Below, one piece after another: positions 7,701 through 16,202 of a stretch of DNA of 61,138 bases. Under the pieces are notes generated by a model, which had not been told where the DNA came from, made no database searches, and saw only the letters and a program-made list of their open reading frames with translations. Origin of the DNA: Carboxylicivirga litoralis (GTDB lineage: Bacteria > Bacteroidota > Bacteroidia > Bacteroidales > Marinilabiliaceae); assembly GCF_025499605.1 (NCBI RefSeq), contig NZ_JAFMVC010000027.1, forward strand, positions 1 through 61,138, read 5' to 3'. The position numbers and the translations under genes are program-made. How positions within the stretch are numbered: the stretch's first letter is position 1; the number at the start of each line of letters is the position of its first letter.

Positions 7701-10010
7701 TTAATGACTCAAATACTCACTAAATTGCATCATATCCCCGCCTACATTAATCATCTCCAACTTGAGACCTTCGCCTCCACCACCTTCGAAAAACAGCACC
7801 TTTACAGGATATGCACCTTTCTTTAAAGCCAGACTTGCTTTTTTGTAAATCATACCGTGAAAACCATCGTTATCAATGACCAAACGATCGTTTAAATACA
7901 ATTGCGAGCCATCGTCTGAGCCTAAGGTAAATTGATACAGGCCATCCTGCTCAATGGATAAGACACCCTCAATGCTTAATCCAAAATTATCATGCGGTGC
8001 TTCTGAGGGAATCATCACATCAGTAACTACAAGGCTCTTCCCTTCGGCCTTATCAACCTCACTGCATTTTTCAAATTTGCCAGTAGCAAGCTTACAAGCA
8101 AGTCCCTTTTCTGTTCCAGGTTTTGCAATACCTTCAATAAACGAAAGTTTCTGAGCCGGTATTTCCAACACATCACTTGCCCGGCCTCTTGAATCAATGG
8201 CCACAGCTTTAATGGTACATTCCTCTTTAACGGTTATCGCGCCCTGATACAGAGTTGATTTATCTGTAGGAGTGCTACCATCAGTGGTATAATAGAGCTT
8301 TGCTCCAATGGCATTGTCAAACAGCTCTAGCATCGCCTGGTCAATAAACTCAACTTTTTCAACAGACGGAGAAGGCATCAGCACCTTATCAAAGTAGTTC
8401 ACACCCATCACATCAAAACGTTTAAAATGGCTTTGCAATCGTCTGGCAAAAGCCTCGTAATCACGCTTGGAGAAATCGAGCCAACCCACTTCGGCAATGG
8501 CACAGGCCCTTGGATAGGTCATGTACTCTACATAATCGCTCTCGGCCATATACTCGGTCCACACATTACCCTGCACACCAATGATGTGCTTTGCTTCTTC
8601 TGCAGTCAAATCACCAGCCATAGGATCATATGAATACACCTTACTTAAAGGCAGATAACCACCAATAGCCAAAGGTTCTTTCTGTGGATTATTCTGATAA
8701 TAATCGAGGTAGAAATGCGTGTTAGGTGTCATAATTACATTGTGACCTTGTTTGGCAGCTTCTTCGCCACCTTTGATGCCACGCCACGACATTACGGTCG
8801 CATTAGGTGCCAAACCACCTTCCAGAATCTCGTCCCAACCGATGATATCACGACCGTTTGCATTCAGGAACTTTTCGATGCGGTGAATAAAATAACTCTG
8901 CAGTTCATGGGCATCTTTACAGCCTTCGGCCTGCATGCGTTTCTTACATTTAGGACATTCTTCCCAACGTGCTTTCGGGCATTCGTCACCTCCAATGTGA
9001 ATGTATTTGGATGGAAAAATATCCATCACCTCAACAAGTACATCTTCCAAAAAGCTAAATACCTCTTCGTTACCGGCGCAATACACCTCTTTAAACACAC
9101 CCCATTCCTTCGCTACTTCATACGGACCACCTGTACAACCAAACTCCGGATAAGCAGCCAGAGCCGCCTGGGCATGACCCGGCAATTCAATCTCTGGAAT
9201 AACTGTAATGAACCGGTCGGCTGCATACTGTACAATTTCACGCGCCTCTTCCTGGGTATAGTATCCCCCATAGCGCTTACCATCGTATTGGCGTTCGCCC
9301 ACACCCAGATGACCAACCAGTGTCTCATCTCGAAAAGCAGCCACCTCGGCCAACTTAGGGTATTTCTTGATTTCCAGACGCCATCCCTGATCCTCTGTCA
9401 GGTGCCAGTGAAATACATTCATTTTGTGTAAAGCCAGCAGGTCGATGTATTTTTTTATGAAATCAATCGGGAAGAAATGGCGTCCCACATCCAGGTGCAA
9501 ACCTCGGTACGAGAAATTAGGTGCATCCGTAATTTCTACAGCCGGAACTGTCCAATCAGTATTCTTAACCAGTTCTTTTGATTCAACCTTAGCCGGCATC
9601 AGTTGACGAATGGTTTGGAAACCATAAAATAAACCAACCGGATTGTTGGATTTCACCAATATGCCATCCTTAGTAACGACCAATTGATAACTTCCTTCAA
9701 CACCTTCAAGGCTGGCATCTTCCACAAAGCACACTGCATTTTTAATCAGTTCAGTGTTTTCGATTGGTTCAATCTGTAGCTGAAGCCCTGAAGCTGGCTC
9801 AATGAAATCAGCAAAGGCTTGTGCAACAAACCGACTGTTTTCGCTACCTTGATAGCTTACTTTAGTTGACCCATTTATTGTAAAGCTGCCTTGTTGTGCC
9901 TTCAGTTGTTGCGGGTAAGGCACCAGGTTATACTCATTGCTTTTTTGCTCGCAACCTGACGCAAGTAAAACTACTAAGGCAATCAGGAGCGTACTTAATT
10001 GTTTCATCAT
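7701..10010 (-). CDS. GH20 beta-N-acetylhexosaminidase with PA14 domain
   Basis: Exo-acting lipoprotein hexosaminidase (signal peptide ending LLASGC) that releases terminal GlcNAc or GalNAc. Domain order over 769 residues: GH20b N-terminal domain (about 30-160); GH20 catalytic barrel (about 165-510) with HWHLTEDQGWRLE and the catalytic pair D342-E343 in HIGGDECPK; a chitobiase C-terminal-type domain (about 540-610, YYTTDGSTPT); and a PA14 domain (about 640-760, FTLGSDDGSQLYLND). PA14 domains often bind carbohydrate. It lies between GH110 and sulfatase 1. The combination fits removal of HexNAc exposed after desulfation or galactose removal on host-type glycans. Confidence 0.92.
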   Translation of the reverse strand: MMKQLSTLLIALVVLLASGCEQKSNEYNLVPYPQQLKAQQGSFTINGSTKVSYQGSENSRFVAQAFADFIEPASGLQLQIEPIENTELIKNAVCFVEDASLEGVEGSYQLVVTKDGILVKSNNPVGLFYGFQTIRQLMPAKVESKELVKNTDWTVPAVEITDAPNFSYRGLHLDVGRHFFPIDFIKKYIDLLALHKMNVFHWHLTEDQGWRLEIKKYPKLAEVAAFRDETLVGHLGVGERQYDGKRYGGYYTQEEAREIVQYAADRFITVIPEIELPGHAQAALAAYPEFGCTGGPYEVAKEWGVFKEVYCAGNEEVFSFLEDVLVEVMDIFPSKYIHIGGDECPKARWEECPKCKKRMQAEGCKDAHELQSYFIHRIEKFLNANGRDIIGWDEILEGGLAPNATVMSWRGIKGGEEAAKQGHNVIMTPNTHFYLDYYQNNPQKEPLAIGGYLPLSKVYSYDPMAGDLTAEEAKHIIGVQGNVWTEYMAESDYVEYMTYPRACAIAEVGWLDFSKRDYEAFARRLQSHFKRFDVMGVNYFDKVLMPSPSVEKVEFIDQAMLELFDNAIGAKLYYTTDGSTPTDKSTLYQGAITVKEECTIKAVAIDSRGRASDVLEIPAQKLSFIEGIAKPGTEKGLACKLATGKFEKCSEVDKAEGKSLVVTDVMIPSEAPHDNFGLSIEGVLSIEQDGLYQFTLGSDDGSQLYLNDRLVIDNDGFHGMIYKKASLALKKGAYPVKVLFFEGGGGEGLKLEMINVGGDMMQFSEYLSH

Positions 10011-10132
10011 CTTGGATTAATTTTATTAATATAATGTGATATAATCATCTCTGTGCTGTTCCTGTCATTTTCCAAATTGCTATATGTCAGAAACATCTTG
10101 TATAATATTTCTTGTTTTGATATTTACGAAAC

Positions 10133-11986
10133 CTAAAATTTAAAATACTCCTTCGAAGGCATTTTCACCTCTTTTGGATCCATATTGAGAACTTCCACCT
10201 TTTTACCCAAAACATCCCCTTCAATCTCATTTCCCTTAATTGATACATTCTTGCAAGCATCCAACGTTATCCCTGCCTGGCGCTTGTGGAATGGCTCAAT
10301 CTTAATACTGCGAATCAGTGTATTATTCGTAAATCGAAGCCCATCAACAGATTTGGCATACAAGATGGGATAGTCAAAAGGATGAAACGTATTGTTTGTA
10401 ATGGTGATGTTGCGATGAAACGGATACTCCGAATCCGGTTCCGGAATCTCTGGCAGAATGCTGATAATCGCTTCACAAAACTGATACATCGAAGACATAC
10501 ATGGATACTCAAAAGTGTTATTTTGGATGGTTACATCTCTCACTGCACCTGATTCATACCAATAATTGGCATCGCCTGCAATAAGAATGGCCGAACCGCT
10601 CGATTGAAAACAGTTGTTCTCAACCACTATCTTTCCGGGCGTTGAAAGCAAAAGTCCCCTTGCTCTGCAACTGCCAAACATACTGTTACGTATATCCACA
10701 TCGGGTGTCCAGGTGAGGTTTTCCAGCGCTGCACCAGCTTTTATTTCTTCAGGAATTGGAGCACTCAACTGAACTGTGAACTCTTCCTTGTTAAGTGTCT
10801 CAAAAGCTTCAATAGTCCCAAAACCAACAGTGCGCATACTTTTGTTTTCGATGAAACCCACTTGTTCACCTGGCTGGCCCCAAACCAATCCGGCACTCAT
10901 ATCGTGCATAAAGCGACACTTGATTTTATGCGAAGAAAGAATCTCGGTGATGCGCACACAGGTCCCATGCACATTAATCGGATCATCCATCAGTCCGGCC
11001 CACTCGCAATTATCGACAGTAATCTGGCCCTTGCAGCCCATAAAGTGAAAGCCGTCATCGTGCCCGCTTAAAAAGCGTCCCTTTGCTTTATTAGGTACTA
11101 CTTTTACATCTTTCAGTGAGATGTTTTCACTGTACTGTGATAAAACACCCAAACCAGCCGTGTGATAAATGCGTACACCTTCAATGTCAATATCCTTACT
11201 ATTCACCAGAAACATGCCGGCATGATCCCGCGTACTATGACGCAACACCAGCCAATTGCCTACTTTGGGATGACGCTTGAAACCACCCAGTCGGTATACT
11301 TTAACCAGTCCAGGTACTACTTCTTTCGCCATGTAATTTTGCCAACCATGTCCTAAAGCCTGTGCATCACCTGTATAAGGTTCCACAAAACGGGTATCCG
11401 GTTGAAACTCCATTACCTCCCACAAAGCTGACTTCCAGCCTTCACCTACAAAAACCAATTTATTGTTTTCAATAATGTAGGGCGATTCATTGGTATTAAT
11501 GCGAATGGTAAAACCTTCCGCATCAGAGCTGATTACCTCCCCCTGTGCCGTTAACGGAATATCCCAATCAACGCTGAAGTTTTTGAGGCTCACATTTGAT
11601 GAGCTGTCAACCGTAACCGGCTGCATGCGATCGTGAAAAATGAATTCAGAACCGTTGCCTTCAATCGTTACATTCGTCAACCCTTGCACAACAATGCCTA
11701 ACCGCTTTGGGTTGATATCATAGGTATTCGACTCAAAATACTCTTTTTCGATGCAATGATGCGGCCAGAAATCGTAACGTCCTTGTGGAAAGTACAGAAT
11801 CCTATTTTGCTTCCCTTCCATCATCGCCATTGCCTTATTAACAAAAGGAGTGGCATTTTCGCGGGTGTTTGGCAATAAGCCAAGGTCACTTATCATTAAC
11901 GTATCTTGCGCCACCAAACTCACTGACATGGTCATTAGTAGGTTTATAATGACGATAAACGTTATTCGTAGGTTTTTTCTATTCAT
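10133..11986 (-). CDS. GH110-type alpha-1,3-galactosidase (right-handed beta-helix)
   Basis: Predicted exo-alpha-1,3-galactosidase, the family that removes the terminal galactose of blood-group B and linear B structures. The 617-residue secreted protein starts MISDLGLLPNTRENATPFVN after its signal peptide and carries YFPQGRYDFWPHHC and IEGNGSEFIFHDRMQP. Repeated beta-helix rungs follow (VSLKNFSVDWDI, DIDIEGVRIYHTAGLGVLS, ITVDNCEWAG). An upstream in-frame ATG at 12031 would add 15 residues. I chose 11986 because it puts the hydrophobic signal peptide (ending VSLVAQ) at the N-terminus and avoids overlap with the remnant upstream. Marine GH110 members also act on carrageenan-derived galactobiose, so that substrate remains possible. 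Confidence 0.8.
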   Translation of the reverse strand: MNRKNLRITFIVIINLLMTMSVSLVAQDTLMISDLGLLPNTRENATPFVNKAMAMMEGKQNRILYFPQGRYDFWPHHCIEKEYFESNTYDINPKRLGIVVQGLTNVTIEGNGSEFIFHDRMQPVTVDSSSNVSLKNFSVDWDIPLTAQGEVISSDAEGFTIRINTNESPYIIENNKLVFVGEGWKSALWEVMEFQPDTRFVEPYTGDAQALGHGWQNYMAKEVVPGLVKVYRLGGFKRHPKVGNWLVLRHSTRDHAGMFLVNSKDIDIEGVRIYHTAGLGVLSQYSENISLKDVKVVPNKAKGRFLSGHDDGFHFMGCKGQITVDNCEWAGLMDDPINVHGTCVRITEILSSHKIKCRFMHDMSAGLVWGQPGEQVGFIENKSMRTVGFGTIEAFETLNKEEFTVQLSAPIPEEIKAGAALENLTWTPDVDIRNSMFGSCRARGLLLSTPGKIVVENNCFQSSGSAILIAGDANYWYESGAVRDVTIQNNTFEYPCMSSMYQFCEAIISILPEIPEPDSEYPFHRNITITNNTFHPFDYPILYAKSVDGLRFTNNTLIRSIKIEPFHKRQAGITLDACKNVSIKGNEIEGDVLGKKVEVLNMDPKEVKMPSKEYFKF

Positions 11987-12020
11987 ATTCAATTTTGATT
12001 TTAATAGATAAGTATTAAAC

Positions 12021-12177
12021 TCATTCAACAACTATTTCGTCAACGAATATTCAGACCGGTTTACCAGCCCCATTATGTCCCGATGGACACACATTACTAA
12101 CAGCTTTCACACGGATGAACCGGACTTGCGTTTCATCGAAGGATAGTTTGAAATTGCAGAAGATTCGATTATAGATT
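12021..12177 (-). pseudogene. Remnant of a discoidin/CBM32-like C-terminus with in-frame stop
   Basis: The minus strand directly after the GH2 stop codon reads, in one frame, FKLSFDETQVRFIRVKAV, then CPSGHNGAGKPV, a TGA stop at 12051-12053, then IFVDEIVVE and a stop at 12021-12023. This is the usual ending of F5/8-type-C (CBM32-like) domains at the C-terminus of Bacteroidota GH20 and related enzymes, where a Trp normally sits at the TGA position (GAGxPAW followed by FVDEI; recalled family pattern). No start or catalytic domain remains. It fills the otherwise unusually wide 190-base gap between GH2 and GH110. It looks like the tail of a deleted glycosidase gene. Confidence 0.7.
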
Positions 12178-14854
12178 ACTTCTTCTCCCCAAACTCCTCC
12201 TGTTGCCTTTCAACCTCCTTCAACTTCAGGTCATTTAACTCACGCTTTAGTACTTCTACCTCTTTTATTAACTCCTGTTCCGATTTTGTAGTAACGGTTG
12301 TGATACCATTGGTACTTTTTTGCTTACCCGCCCATTCGCTTATATTGAAAAGAAGCTTATTAGCTGATCCTATACTTGAGAAAGTCAGTTCGCCCCTTAT
12401 TGGTGTTTGACTGCCTTCCAATAAAACTGAAGCAGTTACTTTAATGTCCCCCGGCTCAGTGGTTGCCTGAACCAGAACAGGTGCAGTTCCCCAATTGACC
12501 GGACGAGGATTGGCCATGATGCTTTCATCGCCCAGCAGTGTACCTTCGCCTTCAACAGTAAACCTGATGAAGTAATTGTTCAGTCGTTTGATGTTGCCGT
12601 TCTTATCGGCCACACCTGCGACGACCGTCACACAGTCAGAACCATCGGCCTGCAGTCCTGTTCCCTCATCGTCGAGCCACAGCACCAGCTTCTCCGGACG
12701 CCTGGCCGGTTCAATGCGGTGGGTGGCAACTTTTTGTCCATTGATGTAACCATCTGCCTGCATAAACACCTCCTCTTGTTTGCGTTTGCGCGCCAAGGCT
12801 TTATCTGCCATAAAATCATACACTCCACTAAATACAATGATCGGATTAGGAATGCCTTTCTCTGTCTGTTGCTTTTTGTACACATACCGCTTGCCTTCTT
12901 TAAAAACCTGCAAACGCACTTCATCACAATTGGAATAAACAGTTACATCAGGCGATGAGAATGGCGTCATTTCATGGGCAATAAATACCGTTGGCCCTGT
13001 TTCGGCCAATATATCTGTCTGAATTGGGGAACGCTGCGCCTTAAACAATTCGTAGGAATATTTAGGTTGACGGAAGACATCCATAATGCCACCATAGAAG
13101 GGATCAGGATGATAACCGCGCTGGTGGTCGAAAGAATGCCACAAAGCGCCTCCCACATGCTGACGAGTGGTGCGATAGAGCGCATCATAGCAAGTGTATT
13201 GGTAATCGGGTTTGGCATAGTGATTTGCCTGTATCAGCATAGCTTGTTCTCCCCAGCCTTTGTTGACACGACTTGGCGAATTATGTGAGTTCCAGTCATC
13301 CACATTATCACCCCATTCACGCGTAAAATAGGTTTTATTCGGATCGATGTGTTTCAGTGCCCAGTTTTGATCGCCTGTTGATGGATGACCAAACAAGATA
13401 TCGAAATGCTCATTTCCTTTGGCCTCGGCATCACAGGCACAATAACAGCCCGGATAAGGGAACTCGCTCTCAACAATGGCGCGTGTATTTTTAGCAAAAT
13501 AATCAGGATACCAGGTCTCATTCAGAATAGGCTCCCACAACCAGATGCTGGCATGGTTGCGATCGCGACGAACCATGTTACGGATATCGCTGTATACGCA
13601 CTGTTCGAAAACAGGCTCGTCGTTCCAAAACTGCCAGCCCGGCGTATTAACAATCACAAACAAGCCGAACTCGTCACAGGCATCCATAAAAGCCGGATCC
13701 TGCGGATAGTGCGCATTACGAATCACCTTGAGGCCCACATCGCGCAGCTTTTTAGCGTCACGCCAGTGTAAACTGTTCGGCAAAGCATTACCCAAAACAG
13801 CAAAGTCCTGATGGCGGTTGGCACCAATCAAAGGCTGCGGATAGGGCTTCCCATTCAACCAAAACCCATCCCCCTCTTTAAATTCAATACTGCGGATACC
13901 AATACGCTTGCGATAGCCATCCACCACCTGATTGTTCTCATCTTTCACCCTCACCACCAAGTGATACAGATATGGTGAATCGGGTGACCAAAGGTTTGGT
14001 TTATCTACAGTCAGCTTATTTGTTACATGCTGAGCCTTTTGTGCTTTCAACCTGAGGGCTGACTCTGATCTCACAACCACATCACCCTTATTATTAATCA
14101 GCTCATACTCAATAACACCTCTAAAGCTGCGTTTCAATTCATTACGTAGATGCGCTTTCACTGTCACCTCGGCCGATATTTCAGATACCTTATCTGAAGC
14201 CACCAGTAGACCACCGCCGGCTATCTCATCCTCATAGTTTGGATCTGTGATATAAATATTATTGTGCGCCACCAACCAACAATCGCGATAAATGCCACCG
14301 AAATAGGCAAAATCCAGAGTCTCCTGTGGTTTCCCGGGAGGATACAAGGGATCGTTACTGTTATCGGCCAATACGGCAATCACATTATCGCCATCCCAAT
14401 TGATGTATGGTGTTACATCTGCAATAACAGGCAGAAATCCACCGAAATGCTCTTTTACCAATTGCCCATTGATCCACACTTTCGACTTTCCCATAATGGC
14501 TTCGAAATGCAGAAACAATTTCTTGCCTTTAAGCGTGTGATCTGGTTCAAAATGCTTTCGGTACCACACTTCGCCCTGGTAATTGACACACCCGCTTGCC
14601 TCGGTTGGTAAATACTCAATGCCATGTGGCAATGCTACCACACCCCAATTGGCATCATCAAAATCAGAGGCTTCGGCTCCTTCCACAGCTCCTTTATAGA
14701 AGCGCCAGGCTACATTCATTGAATACACCTCGCGACCGCTATCTTTCAATTGGAAAAAGCCAGCGGTAGAAAATTCTGGTGCGTAATTAGCCAAAGATGC
14801 CATCGAAACCAATAGGCCGACAACACCTAAAAGAACTATTCTTAATTTTTTCAT
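12176..14854 (-). CDS. GH2 glycosidase (beta-galactosidase-like), secreted
   Basis: An 892-residue GH2 enzyme with a Sec signal peptide (MKKLRIVLLGVVGLLVSMAS). N-terminal sugar-binding and jelly-roll domains (about 40-215) are followed by an immunoglobulin-like domain and the catalytic barrel (about 340-640). The acid/base Glu446 is in LWEPILNET; family motifs LIGANRHQD and RNAHYPQDPAFMDACDEFG are present. The last ~35 residues are a charged helix likely to form a coiled coil (EVLKRELNDLKLKEVERQ). It lacks the LacZ-type small domain seen in the other GH2 here. The next gene's start lies 11 bases away on the GH27 side. Beta-galactosidase is most likely from context; other GH2 activities cannot be excluded. 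Confidence 0.85.
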   Translation of the reverse strand: MKKLRIVLLGVVGLLVSMASLANYAPEFSTAGFFQLKDSGREVYSMNVAWRFYKGAVEGAEASDFDDANWGVVALPHGIEYLPTEASGCVNYQGEVWYRKHFEPDHTLKGKKLFLHFEAIMGKSKVWINGQLVKEHFGGFLPVIADVTPYINWDGDNVIAVLADNSNDPLYPPGKPQETLDFAYFGGIYRDCWLVAHNNIYITDPNYEDEIAGGGLLVASDKVSEISAEVTVKAHLRNELKRSFRGVIEYELINNKGDVVVRSESALRLKAQKAQHVTNKLTVDKPNLWSPDSPYLYHLVVRVKDENNQVVDGYRKRIGIRSIEFKEGDGFWLNGKPYPQPLIGANRHQDFAVLGNALPNSLHWRDAKKLRDVGLKVIRNAHYPQDPAFMDACDEFGLFVIVNTPGWQFWNDEPVFEQCVYSDIRNMVRRDRNHASIWLWEPILNETWYPDYFAKNTRAIVESEFPYPGCYCACDAEAKGNEHFDILFGHPSTGDQNWALKHIDPNKTYFTREWGDNVDDWNSHNSPSRVNKGWGEQAMLIQANHYAKPDYQYTCYDALYRTTRQHVGGALWHSFDHQRGYHPDPFYGGIMDVFRQPKYSYELFKAQRSPIQTDILAETGPTVFIAHEMTPFSSPDVTVYSNCDEVRLQVFKEGKRYVYKKQQTEKGIPNPIIVFSGVYDFMADKALARKRKQEEVFMQADGYINGQKVATHRIEPARRPEKLVLWLDDEGTGLQADGSDCVTVVAGVADKNGNIKRLNNYFIRFTVEGEGTLLGDESIMANPRPVNWGTAPVLVQATTEPGDIKVTASVLLEGSQTPIRGELTFSSIGSANKLLFNISEWAGKQKSTNGITTVTTKSEQELIKEVEVLKRELNDLKLKEVERQQEEFGEKK

Positions 14855-14865
14855 AGATTTCCTGA

Positions 14866-16104
14866 TTACTTGTATTGATAGACATTATAAGGTTTGGACT
14901 GTCCCTTTATTCGCAATACCACAACTCCATGAGAAGGAACGTCAAAGCATAGGTTTTCATCCTGTAAGCTATCGGATGATTGACTGGTCCATAAATCGCG
15001 ATAGGTATAACCTTTAGATGCAAGAATACCTATGTCCTCCAACTTAAACTCGATGGGCTGAAGCGTTTCGCTGCGGTTCAGCAAGGCCACAGCCACCTCG
15101 CCGCTCATGGTCGACCCCAAAGGCTTACCCCATACCTCCAGATCACCATAATCAATAATCCTGCGAGCCTGATAAGCCAATGGATCCTGATTTAAGGCAA
15201 TCACCTCTTTGTTGGTGAGTATATCGAGTGTTTGCTGAGACATGGAGCTTAAATCGTTACCTGCCATCAATGGCGAGTTCATCATGCACCACATCGAAAA
15301 ATGCGTTTTATCTTCTTCGTAACTCATGCCACGCCCAACCTGCAACATATCCATATCATTAAAATGCCCGGGTGAGGCATAGCGCCACAGTTCTGCATTG
15401 ATATCGATGATTTGTAAAATGGACGAAAACTTATTGGCGATATCGCCTGAGATACGCCATGAATCTGCAATGGATGTGGCCCATTTGCCCGGAAACTGCC
15501 AACGGCAGATGTTATAAACTGTACCAGGCTTGATTTCGTTAATCAGATTAGCTATCTCCGTATAGCGAGTCTGCTCATCCAAATCGAGCCATTGACCACC
15601 ACACCAGTCTACTTTGATAAAGTCATAGCCCCAGTCTTTCAGCATCAGGGTTAAATCCTGACGGTCGTGCCCATAGAGTCCCATGCCGACACCGATTGTA
15701 TCTTTGTCCCAATAGGATGCGCAGGTGTTGATACCGGCATCGGAATAGATGCCAGCCTTCAGGCCTTTACTGTGAATGTAATCAGCCACAGCTTTCATGC
15801 CATTGGGGAAACGCGTTGAGTGCGGAATAATATTGCCTTGCGCATCGCGGCCACCAAAAAAACCATCATCAATATTGATGAAATTGTAACCGGCTTCTTT
15901 CAGACCACTTTCAACTAATGCATCAGCCTGAGCTTTAATAATATCTTCAGAGATTTTTACCCGGTACTGGTTCCAGCTGGCCCATCCCATCAGTGGTGTT
16001 AATGGTTTGGAAACCGGCTCTGAAATGGACTCTCTGTCATTTTTTTGAGCACACCCAGCAAGTAATAATAATGTACTTACTGCAATCCAAAGTAACTTGT
16101 TCAT
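14866..16104 (-). CDS. GH27 alpha-galactosidase (or alpha-N-acetylgalactosaminidase)
   Basis: Retaining alpha-glycosidase, predicted lipoprotein (LLLLAGC, 412 residues). The family signature PLMGWASWNQY opens the mature domain. The nucleophile is D166 in FIKVDWCGG and the acid/base D221 in SWRISGDI. A C-terminal beta domain completes the normal GH27 size. It sits between GH29 and GH2 with an 11-base gap to GH2. Together with GH110 it gives the locus two alpha-galactosidase families, so this one may remove alpha-1,4/1,6-Gal or alpha-GalNAc (A antigen). The sequence does not decide which. Confidence 0.87.
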   Translation of the reverse strand: MNKLLWIAVSTLLLLAGCAQKNDRESISEPVSKPLTPLMGWASWNQYRVKISEDIIKAQADALVESGLKEAGYNFINIDDGFFGGRDAQGNIIPHSTRFPNGMKAVADYIHSKGLKAGIYSDAGINTCASYWDKDTIGVGMGLYGHDRQDLTLMLKDWGYDFIKVDWCGGQWLDLDEQTRYTEIANLINEIKPGTVYNICRWQFPGKWATSIADSWRISGDIANKFSSILQIIDINAELWRYASPGHFNDMDMLQVGRGMSYEEDKTHFSMWCMMNSPLMAGNDLSSMSQQTLDILTNKEVIALNQDPLAYQARRIIDYGDLEVWGKPLGSTMSGEVAVALLNRSETLQPIEFKLEDIGILASKGYTYRDLWTSQSSDSLQDENLCFDVPSHGVVVLRIKGQSKPYNVYQYK

Positions 16105-16129
16105 GTATCTGATTTATCTTTCAACAACA

Positions 16130-16185
16130 AGATGAAACCAACATATAATAGTATCTATAATACCAACTACAGGCTGGTTTCGTCT
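16130..16185 (-). other. Intercistronic hairpin between GH29 and GH27
   Basis: An 11-bp inverted repeat with one G-U pair: AGATGAAACCA (16130-16140) against TGGTTTCGTCT (16175-16185), with a 34-base loop. There is no T-run after it on the transcribed strand, so it may stabilise or process the polycistronic mRNA rather than end it. Confidence 0.4.
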
Positions 16186-16202
16186 CTTATAATTTGTTTT
16201 GT

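Noticed and set aside
8715-9431. A 238-codon frame opposite the GH20 gene
   Set aside because: It lies antisense within conserved GH20 catalytic sequence, has no domain I recognise and no promoter or start context; it is a shadow.
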